A stretch of 64,000 nucleotides of DNA, taken from contig JAAOOA010000060.1 in the NCBI GenBank assembly GCA_012861695.1, positions 1,803,571 through 1,867,570 of the forward strand. The letters run 5' to 3'. The position numbers and the translations under genes are program-made. The DNA comes from Trematomus loennbergii (lineage: Eukaryota > Chordata > Actinopteri > Perciformes > Nototheniidae). Of the stretch, positions 10,814 through 19,906 are shown in pieces (positions within the stretch are counted from its first letter, which is position 1; each line of letters starts with the position of its first letter). Below the pieces are notes generated by a model. It had not been told where the DNA came from, did no database searches, and saw nothing but the letters and a program-made list of their open reading frames with translations.

Positions 10814-11679
10814 CAGAGATGGGGTCGTTACTAAAAAAAAGTAATATATTACACTACTTCGTTACTCTCTATATAAAGTAACTCGTTACTTTACTCGTTA
10901 CTTTACTCGCAGGGCCGGCCCGCCCCTCCCTACAGGCAGATCACGCAGACTGCTAAAGTTTCAAATGTTCTCTTTAGTTCAGTTTCCATTGTCGCATAAG
11001 ACTGATCCAGATAGCTCTGACTATGGCTGTCCTCTGTCTCCTGCTATCTGTATTTTGCGCAGTATATCTCTGAACGATGCAATGGTGATTCCACTGTGCA
11101 AATGGGCAACATTACCTCTACTATGAAGGATGCTACAAGCCTGTCCATCTCTGCTTTGGTTACCGGTCCTCCACATTCTAATTTTTGCTGCTTCGGAGTC
11201 GGCGGCGGCGCACTCACAACATCCTCACTCTGGGTTCGGGGGTCCTTAGCTATTAGCTTCACCTTAGCATGTGTTCTTTGCAGGTGTTTGTTGAGGTTTG
11301 ACGTGGTGTTTGCAGCAGTGGATAACAGCTTCTGCCTGGACACAGTTTGCACCTCACCGTCACATTCCTGTCTATTCTTTGGACGAACTCAAAATAATGG
11401 GCATACCTCCACCCCTCGAAAGTTATCACTGACTCAGCCATGTTTATGCAGCAGTGCACGGAGATGTGGACGTGCAAGTCGCGCAGATTACGTACATATA
11501 AACCTGCGGTGGAAACCCCTCTTGTCTGTCAGTGTGATTATGACTGATTTTATAAAAGTAACGAAGTAACGCGTGTCGGGGCAATGTTAGTAACTGTAGT
11601 GTGATTACTGAATTATAAAAGTAACGCGTTACACTACTCCGTTACCGACAAAAGTAATATTATTACACACCCAACTCTG
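10814..11679. mobile_element. Non-autonomous hAT element with perfect 8-bp TSD
   Basis: The ends are CAGAGATGGGG and the complement of CAGAGTTGGGT. Both flanks carry CCTGGGAG (10806-10813 and 11680-11687), an 8-bp target duplication as hAT elements make. The subterminal regions are rich in GTAACGCGTTAC-like palindromes. The - strand keeps a piece of a BED-zinc-finger/transposase N-terminus (VRCKLC ... NLNKHLQRTHAKVKLI, about 11386-11050), so it derives from an autonomous hAT by internal loss. It sits inside the DIRS RT/RNase H gene. Confidence 0.92.
11050..11477 (-). pseudogene. hAT transposase N-terminal remnant with BED-type zinc finger
   Basis: Two overlapping frames give YFEFVQRIDRNVTVRCKLCP and then TTSNLNKHLQRTHAKVKLI, together a Cys-x2-Cys ... 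His-x4-His BED finger broken by a frameshift. The catalytic and dimerisation parts are absent. Confidence 0.75.
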
Positions 11680-12583
11680 CCTGGGAGGGAAGAGGACAGC
11701 TCTTCTTCCAGTTGACAATGAAACCCAGGCTTGACAGATGAGATACGAGCTGTACCGTCTGTAAAGCAGCCTCCTCCTTGGATCGAGCCAGCAACAGCAG
11801 GTCGTCCAGATAAAATAACACCCTCATCCCTCCTCTGTGAAGCGGCTCCAGAGCCGTCTCCACACACTTTGAAAAAGTGCGAGGAGCCAGGGAGTATCCG
11901 AACGGCAGTCGATTGAACTGGTACGAAATTCCCTGGAAAGAAAAACGCAGGAATTTCCTGTGTTTCGGGATTATGGTTATGTGGAAGTAGGCATCCTTCA
12001 GGTCTATTGACGTAAACCAGTCCCCCTGGTGAACGTATTCCAGCACCTGTTTGATTGTCAGCATATGAAAAGGTCTTTTCATTATCACCCTGTTGAATGC
12101 TGACAGATCGAGGATGGGTCTCATTCCCCCGGTCTTTTTTGGGATAAGAAAATAACGGGAGTAAAACCCCCGATTTTCTTCCCCTTGAGGAACTCTGGAA
12201 ATCGCACTTTTTACCAGGAGTTCCTGCAGCTCCTCCTGGAGCGCAAGACACTGTTCTTGGGATGACAGGAGTGTTTCCTGAATCCCATTGAACTGCGGGG
12301 GAGGGGAGGCGAATTGCAGAGAGTACCCTCTGCTGATCAGCCTGCTCATCCATCTGTCCATCAAACATATCCGCCGCCACTCTGAGCAATGCTCCGAGAG
12401 CGGGCAAACCTGTTCTTGTTGTGCTGTGGTAGTCATGGTGACGAGCCATGCCAGAGCCCTTGCCGCTGTTGCTCGTGAAGCAACCCAAGGGGGGCCCCGC
12501 CCGAAAGGGCTGGACGGGGTCTCCACACACTGCATCTCACCCCGGCCTGAGGAAAGAGCGGAGGTGTGTGCAGTGCTATTCAT
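11680..12583 (-). pseudogene. DIRS reverse transcriptase domain
   Basis: The frame includes FYSRYFLIPKKTGGMRPILD, DLSAFNRVIMKRPFHMLT, WFTSIDLKDAYFHITI (catalytic Asp) and VLFYLDDLLLLA (YxDD box), all typical of DIRS reverse transcriptases. This stretch is open for about 300 codons, the best preserved part of the element, and ends at the hAT insertion. It makes cDNA from element RNA in intact relatives. Confidence 0.93.
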
Positions 12584-12625
12584 ACAGCGCGTAATAACAG
12601 CCCTAGGCTCATGTACCGGACAGAG

Positions 12626-12890
12626 GAAAAACCGTGCTGCCTGCTAACCGATAGGCCAGAGGCAACAGGTTTACACGTCAAGCCCCGCTGTCTAATAACC
12701 GCCTGGTTATATACAGCTGGCTTGTGCAGCGAGCCCTGCCGCCTGCTAACCGACAGGTCAGAGGCAGCCTGCTCAAACGGCGAGCCCAGCTGTCTGTTAA
12801 CCGACAGGTTACAAACAGCTGGTTTATGCAGCGAATCTTGCTGTCTGTTAACCGACAGATTAACAACAGTCGGCCTGACTAGTGTGGGGG
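12626..12890 (-). repeat. Imperfect 60-63-bp tandem repeats in the gag-RT region of the DIRS element
   Basis: About four copies share GCTGTCTGTTAACCGACAGG-like cores. On the - strand they encode a recurring peptide of about 20 residues with the core LSVNRQ. Length stays near a multiple of three, so the repeats may have been translated as part of the gag-like protein. Confidence 0.85.
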
Positions 12891-12940
12891 AAATGTGAGA
12901 AACAGCTGCTACAGACACACTGTTGGAATTTTCAACATTT

Positions 12941-14806
12941 TTATTGAAAATGTACTCCCGCACATCCCCCCCAAAAAGTCACTTTCGGCTCTGCTTCCTC
13001 GGAGGCTCTCTCGGAGGAGCAGACCAGGAGCGGGGGTTCTTCGTTCCTCTCCGACTCGCCGCCTGGAGACTCTGGCCGTTTCTCAATCGCGAGTACGCTT
13101 GCTTGGTAGCACATGTCTTCCGAGTCACTTCCTTCAGAAGCTAGGCAAGAATCCTTCCTGGCATTCGGAAAACGAAGAGTGGAACAGGCTAGCAAGTGTG
13201 CAGGTGTGCGTCATATGAGAGGCCCCGCCTTACATTCCACCACAGATTTGGGGAAATTGGTCCGTGCGCAAAGCATTGTGGGAATTTTAAGGACGCGAAG
13301 TCTACCCATGTGCAGCCTCGAAATTTCCCCAAACCAAGGACGCGGCCTCGGTGGAATTCCAAGTATGCTGGACATTGGAACGGTCCTGCTGCGCCACTTG
13401 ATGACGTAGCATCCTTGAAATATTGGCTTGGAAGCCAATATCCTCGCGATTGAGAAACGGCCTCTGTCTCTGTGGCGGAGGAGCGGAGATATGGGACGGT
13501 GCCCCCGCAGCCGCCGAAGGGCGATTCTGGCGCCGCTGCTGATCTCGCCGTTGCCCGCGCTGCCCCTGTTGAGACTGTTGCAGGTGCTGCGGGTGCTGCT
13601 GTCGCTGCTGTTGCTGCTGTTGCTGGGGACATTTGTCCGGCTGAAGCCAGCCGACGTGACGTCGTATGTCGTCTGCTTGTTCAGATGCAGACTTCATTGA
13701 CTCCACCATGGTGTGGAACTGAGGTCCGAACAGTCCGCCAGAGGTACCGGTGGACCTGAGTCGCCCACGTCGCAATCCGCGCCTGCGAAACTGCGACTGC
13801 CGCGCTCAGGGTAAGTGCAGTGCTGGCCGCCTTACCGATCTCCTCAGCCTCCACTGAGGACATGGTGTCGGACTGCTCAGCTATACGAACCATGGAATTT
13901 ACCAGCAACGCAATATTGTTTGCCGCCGCTGACGCCTGGTAAGCACACTGGCGCATCCAGTCGGTCTGTCGGGCGACAAACTGATCTCTGGAGGCAGTCA
14001 ACATGGGTCGCCGTCCGGCAACCGTGCTGGCCTGCTTAACTCCAAAGAACGTCGTGAGGCTCGGCTCCAGAGGAGGCACGGTCGGAAAACCCCTATCCGT
14101 AAATCCCTCCACCTCGTGAGGGGAGCGTATGTGGATATCGGAGCCCTCAGTGTCCTGGGGTTCGCCGCCGCCCCCTCCTGGTACTTCCTAATGGGCGGGA
14201 AGCGTGGCCAGATCGGGTCACTCTTGACCCTCTGTGCCTGGGAGAACACCCCGGACATGTCATCCGAAAACGCGCTCTCCTGAGCTGGGGGAACGGGGAG
14301 ATCTCGCCAGGCTGCTGCCTTAGAGATGATCTCCGGGAGTTCCTGGAGAATTCCGCCAATCGACGGCAGAGCCGTGACGGCGGAGAGAGAGACCACTGGT
14401 CCGTGTGCCGGACCTACACCGGGACCCCGCTCTGTCTCCTCCGTCCGGAGGAGAGAGAGGATGGGGGAACCACCTGGTGATCCATGAATGGAGGGACGTA
14501 GTCATCCGACTCGTGCCCTCCACTCGGACCCAGGAAATCCAGGGCCTCGTCCACGGAGTAACCCTCCTGGACTGCCCAATCATCCTCGACCGCAGCAGCA
14601 GCGAGAGCGTCCGCTCTCTGCTGTCTGAGGGCCAGAGGGAGCCGGGCACATAGTGAGCATGACACCTGTGGGGTGAGAGCAGCTTTCGCATGCTCTAATC
14701 CCAAGCAGGATTCACACTGTGAGTGTTTGTCAAAACTCATTATGTAGCCCGCCTCACATGAAAGGCAATTCCGGATGCAGCCCTGACTTACCTGCCCCAT
14801 CTCCAT
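12941..14806 (-). pseudogene. DIRS gag-like ORF, frameshifted and interrupted
   Basis: Near 14800 it starts MEMGQVSQG and holds a Cys-His cluster (CESCLGLEHAKAALTPQVSC), which is common at the N-terminus of vertebrate DIRS gag proteins. A later Gln-rich block (about 13630-13550) precedes the MITE at 13462-13074. Beyond it the frame continues (ESPGGESERNEEPPLLVCSS). At least three frame changes are needed to follow it. Confidence 0.75.
13074..13462. mobile_element. TIR MITE inside the DIRS gag region
   Basis: GGCCGTTTCTCAATCGCGAG (13074-13093) is exactly repeated in inverse at 13443-13462. TCT flanks both ends, a possible 3-bp target duplication. The 389-bp interior has no open gene. The end sequence resembles that of the element at 61753-62210 (TTCTCAAT core). 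Confidence 0.88.
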
Positions 14807-14904
14807 CTTTCCACTAGAAACAAAGCTTTTAAAGGGAGGAATATTTGTTTTCTAATGTACCTGCTACAGTGCTTCTGCTACTACGGAGTGCTGAAGAAAA
14901 GTGG

Positions 14905-15066
14905 GAGCAGATGGTCTGGCCTCCTTCCTATTTATACGGAAGTGAGGCCGTAGGTGGGGCCCACGTCATAGGTGGGCGTGGATTAAGTCTGTCAGTGCTG
15001 CGCATGCGCAGTGGGATTACACAATAGCGATAGCCTTAGAGGGCGAAGCCTTATACGAAATAGAAC
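14905..15066 (-). repeat. DIRS right inverted terminal repeat
   Basis: Reverse complement of the left terminus for about 130 bases from GGGAGCAGATGGTCTGGCC outward. Its outermost bases (CTTATACGAAATAGAAC) differ from the left end and match the right half of the ICR. Confidence 0.92.
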
Positions 15067-15127
15067 AGTCAAGCAGGCTCTTCAGGCTGGAGCCACACGG
15101 GAACGGTAACGCAAACGAACCGAATCT

Positions 15128-15900
15128 ATGGGCTTAGATTTGTCTCATAATTATTGTGTGAACAGAAAAATAATTTGTGTGTAAATATGTGATTTGGAAA
15201 TGTAAAACACCATCCACAAATGCATTTAAAAGATTTGCAAACTCACGAATAAATTTGCAAATGTAAAACGGATCTGGAAATACGCTAAATATTTTCACAA
15301 ATAAAAAAAGATCTTTGAATATCTCTTTAACATTTACAACTTTCGATCAGGCATTTGTGAATCCATTTTGTATTTGTCGACCAGAAATGCGCTTGTGGAT
15401 CTCAAATCTCTGCTCGTGGATGGATCTCAAATCTCTGCTCGTGGATGGATCGCAAATCTCTGCTTGTGGATCGTCTTTTTACACACACGGAGTTTTGAGA
15501 CAAACTTTCCGCCGGTCTCGGCTAAAATCTACTCGTGTCACTCGGTTATTTTCGGAAACCACGTGATGGCTGCTGATGACGACATTCCGCATGATTTTCA
15601 AAGTAAGAGCATGATGGTTTGTTAATGCGCTGTTTTTTTAATGAACAGCGGAACGTTAGATGCATTCTTTATCACCATCATCATCATGTTATAGTGATAC
15701 AGTTAGTTTTCTGTTAGTTTATTGGTTCAACTTTCTTCATTGTTTTTGTGTATTCAGTCAAGCGGGTCAAAGTTACAAAGCACTTCACATCTTATTAATC
15801 GGCCTAGTTTTACCTTACCAGTGCAGATAAGGTAATCTGTAGAAAAGCACCGTATTTAGGTCAGCCTTGTTTCCACACATTTCACAATTTGAAGGCTCGA
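15128..15900. repeat. Diverged relative of the foldback element at 29545, with 25-bp tandem repeat
   Basis: ATGGGCTTAGATTTGTCTCATAATTA near 15128 resembles the terminus TATGGGCTCAGAACAGTCTC of the 29545 element, and the text that follows is built of the same kind of 'aaatgtaaaac / gtggatc' phrases. About three copies of a 25-bp unit (GTGGATGGATCTCAAATCTC core) lie at 15393-15475. No matching right end is found. Confidence 0.5.
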
Positions 15901-16340
15901 TAATCAATGAAGGCTCGATAATCAGCTCACGGCATATAGGAAGGGTAAAGTGCTATTTTTGTATAAGTGGGGGGCGGACCAGCCTCCTAGGGGGGTCCGG
16001 GGGCATGCTCCCCCGGGAAGATTTGTTTTTTTTTATTGAAGTTAAAGGTGGGGTAGGTAATTTTGGAGAAACCAGCTCGAGTGCGCTAGAATTTGAAATG
16101 CTTTTTGTCAAAGCATTTAAGATATTCATTGCTATCGGGATGTTAAGAGCATTCCATGGAATATAACAAAAAGTGTATCTCGAGCCGGTTTCTCAAACTT
16201 ACCGACCCCACCTTTAAAAGCATCAATCTGGTGCACTTTGAGAGCAAAATGAAGAGATCTATGGATACCTCTCTCAGCACCCATATGAAACAGAACTGTA
16301 AACAGATGTACTTTTTCTTTATGGATATTTGACTAATCAC
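15900..16340 (+). repeat. Interspersed repeat copy A (sister of 29330-29540)
   Basis: Segments around the G/C-rich core GGGGGCATGCTCCCCCGGGA and the phrase GCATCAATCTGGTGCACTTT are the reverse complement of 29330-29540. A TTAA MITE interrupts copy A at 16046-16213. A third, weaker match to the G/C-rich core is near 38370-38400. The parent family is not identified. Confidence 0.8.
16046..16213. mobile_element. 168-bp TTAA MITE
   Basis: Ends are AGGTGGGGTAGGTAA and the complement of AGGTGGGGTCGGTAA, flanked on both sides by TTAA. The sister copy at 29.4 kb carries a single TTAA at the same place and no insert. The same terminal family occurs at 54785-56294. TTAA target use fits piggyBac- or Kolobok-type transposition. 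Confidence 0.92.
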
Positions 16341-18602
16341 TCCCCTTTTAAACTTTATTCTTGTTTTACTGTCATATAGTATTTCATACCTGTTTTTCAT
16401 TTATTCTCTTATTGTTTATAGCCTAACTATAATGATCATATGAAGGTGTGCCTCGGAAATACTTACATAAATGGTGATCAAACTGTTTTGAGACCCACTG
16501 AGATAACTTAGACTAAAGTTAACTAGTTAATCTAAACACTGAGAGAGTCCTTTATCTCACTGAGCTGACGTTATCTGACAGGAGAGGACTTTCCTTTCAC
16601 TTAGTTGTAGAAACAGTTTAGCCCTAGAGCCCCCTGTACAGGGGGCAGTGGGGTGTTTTTTTCACAAACTGTCTCAGGGCTTCTTAATATTTAAAAACCT
16701 ATTAATGTGTCATACCCATTTAACGGGAAGAAACTCAGCTAACTGACAATACGAACCATTTTTACCGAAACAAAACACAAGTCTCACAAGAAGCGTCTAA
16801 ATGAGCCCTGAGCGAAAAAATGCTAACACCTTACTCAAGGTAAAAATACCCTTCTTTACCAGCTACTACATTTAAATGTTCACATTAAAGATCAACCTAA
16901 TGATAAAGTATTATGTCCCTTTCTGCAGAATGAGTACTTTTAGTTTTTGTACTTTTAAGATTTTGAATCCCAGACTTTTACTTTACTCGTGCTAATACAG
17001 CTGATCTGAGTCCACCCGTGGGAAGCCAGGTGTTTGGATGTTAAAGGCACTCACCTGTCTGTATGACGGCTCACATCAAAGCAAAACCATCCATGACGTC
17101 AAAGGAAGGCCCAATTCCAAACGAAAAAGTGTATGATACTTACACTTTTGGTTCAGCATGATTCAGCAACGCATATCAACACCCCTTTGTGCTTTTCGTA
17201 GCATAAATGCAAAAAGCTAATGCTAATGTCACGACTTGACGTCACCACCGCTAAGCTAAAGATGGCTAACATCCGGCGTGATGACATTTCCTACTTTATT
17301 TAGTGGCCTGTTAGCAACTGATGTTTGTATGATACATAGCCTTCGGATATTCACACATGGGGTATTTAGTGTTGTAGACAAAACGTGAAAATCCTGTAGG
17401 CTTGTGTTAACCATAGTAGACCTTACTTCAGCCATCTAGCCAAAAACACATTGTGATCAAATGCTAACTCATTTCTGGATATTGGGACTAATTCCTACTC
17501 CACTCTAGCAATAAGCTGTGTGTAAACAACACTCTTAACATCAGTTGGTTCCATTGTTTCCTAAGGTGTGATGTATCTAAAGAGGCAACAAAATAATATT
17601 ATTTAAAGGTTAGATTTAGTGTCCACTGGAGACTTACTGTGCAGCTGATCCTGGATCACCCTGTCCCAGAAAGCTTTATCAGGACAGTTATTGTTGGTCC
17701 TCACAACCATTTAACACATGTTCTCAGACCAGGAGTCTCTCTTATCTTTTAACTTCATCATAAAATCATTTCCCAAGCCACACCAAACGTGAATTCCGCT
17801 GATGTTGTTTCCTTTTTGAATAGTTAGTGTTGGGGCCACTGGCTTCATTTCTTTCTTTCTTTCCTTTTTAAAGGAGAAGCCATATTCCTCTATGGTTGAA
17901 CAGAGTAAACTTCGTATAGATAACTACTGAACATGCTAGAAATAAGGCATCTGGTCTGAGGTCACTTTCTTTTTTATCAGGATTCTAAACTCAACAATTC
18001 TTTAAGTCAATATTAAAACTCTTCATTTATCAAGAGCTATATATTTCTATATCAATTCATATAAAACCATTTCAAATTAAATAGGTGACATAAAAAACAC
18101 TTTAATTTTCAAGGCAGTTGCTCAAGGAATGAGTTGTGTGTGTTGGGCCGAAGCATGACTTCCTTGTTCACTTTGTCTCCCGTTTGTTCACAGACCACAC
18201 TCAGTGGCCAGTATAATAGTAGTGCATGCTGCGGTCTGCTATGAACGCCACTTAAAAAGAGAAATCCACATTTAAAATCACATCACCCTGTACAAACATG
18301 GAATCATATTCACATCTAAGAGCAATTTTTTTTTTTTCCAGTCACAGTTGTCATGGCTCTATCTAAAGGCCAGTCCATTCACCACATCAATGGAGAGGTT
18401 CATGTGCTGTTCCTTCCAGCCCATAATACAACACCACGTTACTGACTGCAGGCTGTGGCCGCAGATCATCACACATCACGAAAACACCTTTGCTCAAGGT
18501 CCAATCAGATCACTCCGTCTGCTGGAGGCTTATTCAAAGTACACATCACTTTAGTTTACAGTCTCCACTTTGAGTTCAATCAGGTTCCACACACTGTGCT
18601 GC
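16341..18602. other. Unannotated DNA
   Basis: Short poorly supported frames only. A G/C inverted motif (CCCCCTGTACAGGGGG at about 16630) and AT-rich text are present. It may be intergenic, or partly zdhhc5 3' UTR; nothing allows a gene call. Confidence 0.4.
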
Positions 18603-18633
18603 ATCATCATCATCATCATCCTCATCATCATAG
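18603..18633. repeat. (ATC)n short tandem repeat
   Basis: Imperfect run of CATCAT units. Confidence 0.9.
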
Positions 18634-18759
18634 TGTTCAATGATGTTCAAAAACTGAGTGTGGAAATGATGGAAAATAACACCAATGTGACCCAATGCAG
18701 CTTCAGTGTAAAAGTGCTGTTGGGTAACAGTCTAGGTGTCAGCTCATAGAGTCCTGTTG

Positions 18760-19388
18760 TGAACCTGGAAATGTTGAGTACCCCAACGTTTTGTGTTAGA
18801 AATGTAGCATTAAAGCTTATGTGGACAATAGTTAAAAAATGGAGGTTATGGAGGATGCTTAATCCATTTCTGACATTTTCAGGATCCAAATTGGCATTTT
18901 TAAGCATAGATTGGCCATACTTCTACTATGTGGGCTGATTTTGACAAATTTGGGTCCATTTTTAAGTTTTAGTGGACTCTGGATCATTTGTATTGGAAAC
19001 ATTGCTTATTTATTGGAACAATAATTCTCCACAGTAGAAGTCATAGGTAGAGTTTCAACTTGTGCCCTCTATATCCAATTGTCTGCAACACTTCTCATGG
19101 TAGTCAAAATCAGCCCACCCAGAGTACAAATATAGCCACTTTCTGGTTAAACTGCCATTTTTGATCCTGAAAATGTCAGAAACGGATTCAGCGTCCTCAA
19201 TAACACCCAAATCCACTCTAAAATTCTCCAAATCGGCCAAGCCTTTTTTAAACTATTGTCCACATAGGCAATAATGCTAATTGTGCAAATTGCCCAACAT
19301 ATTATCCATCCGGCAGTTTGTAATTACTGGAGGGCCACTACTTCATTTCTAACATAAACGTTGGGGTACTCAACATTTCTGGGTTCAC
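18760..19388. mobile_element. Imperfect full-length inverted repeat (foldback MITE)
   Basis: The outer 30 bases (GTGAACCTGGAAATGTTGAG, AGTACCCCAACG) recur inverted at 19359-19388. Inner phrases such as ACATTTTCAGGATCCAAA and TTGTCCACATA also recur inverted, so the 629-bp element could fold end to end. It probably lies in the zdhhc5 3' UTR. Confidence 0.85.
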
Positions 19389-19389
19389 A

Positions 19390-19680
19390 GTGCTGGCACG
19401 CAGACTGTAACGTTACAGTTGGTGGGGGTCAGAGCCCTCCTCCTGGCAGTGGGAATGCATAATGTAACACCTGACCACAGCGAGCAGACTGAGAAGGTTC
19501 CTGCGTGCTCCAGCATCACGCGACCTGCACAGGAAGTGCGGTGGATCCAGTCTAGCTCCACAGCCAACCAGCAGGGAGATCTGGTTCCTCCTCAGACCCT
19601 CAAAAGCGGTCATCTCCCTCAGAGGGGGAGGAGGCCGCAGAACCTCCTCTTCGCTCCTCCAGGGGGGGTCTGGTGGCCGC
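19390..19680 (-). other. zdhhc5: Probable zdhhc5 3' UTR (start)
   Basis: Directly follows the stop on the gene strand. No frame of note. The end is not defined; an AATAAA on the - strand lies at about 19008. Confidence 0.45.
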
Positions 19681-19906
19681 TCACACAGAGATCTCGTAGG
19701 TGGTGCCCCCGACGCCCGTCACCTTCTTCACCCCGCCCCCCTGAGGCTTGTGAGCAGGACTGTGGGTCAGGGTCGAGCTGGGATAGGCCACTCCGGGTCG
19801 GGCACACACGCTGATTGGGTGAGAGGGAGAGGAAGGGGCGGAGCAGGAGGAGAAGGGCTGGCCACCATTGGACCGACTCAGAGGCTTCCTCTGGATCAGC
19901 TCATCC
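19681..19906 (-). CDS. zdhhc5: zdhhc5 last coding exon and stop
   Basis: Acceptor tccttcag; encodes [20 protein letters not shown] and ends [19 protein letters not shown] before TGA. Human ZDHHC5 ends [18 protein letters not shown]. The first base completes a Lys codon with exon 10. Confidence 0.96.

Larger units (their letters stand above)
7249..15066 (-). mobile_element. Degenerate DIRS-type tyrosine-recombinase retrotransposon with nested insertions
   Basis: The element reads on the - strand. In order it has a gag-like region (14806 to about 12941), a tandem-repeat spacer, RT (12583-11680), RNase H (10813-10006, continuing past the L2 insertion) and a tyrosine recombinase (about 9033-7860). 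Outer ends are inverted (7272-7430 against 14905-15066). An internal complementary region at 7479-7600 contains the complement of both outer ends fused, the hallmark of DIRS elements, which replicate through a circular intermediate and leave no target duplication. Reading frames are broken many times, so it is inactive. Insertions are an L2 end (9246-10005), a hAT (10814-11679) and a TIR MITE (13074-13462). Without them the element is about 5.8 kb, a usual DIRS size. Confidence 0.93.

Noticed and set aside
18348..18907. Short frames at 18.3-18.9 kb as genes
   Set aside because: No homology, and they overlap a foldback MITE and an ATC repeat.
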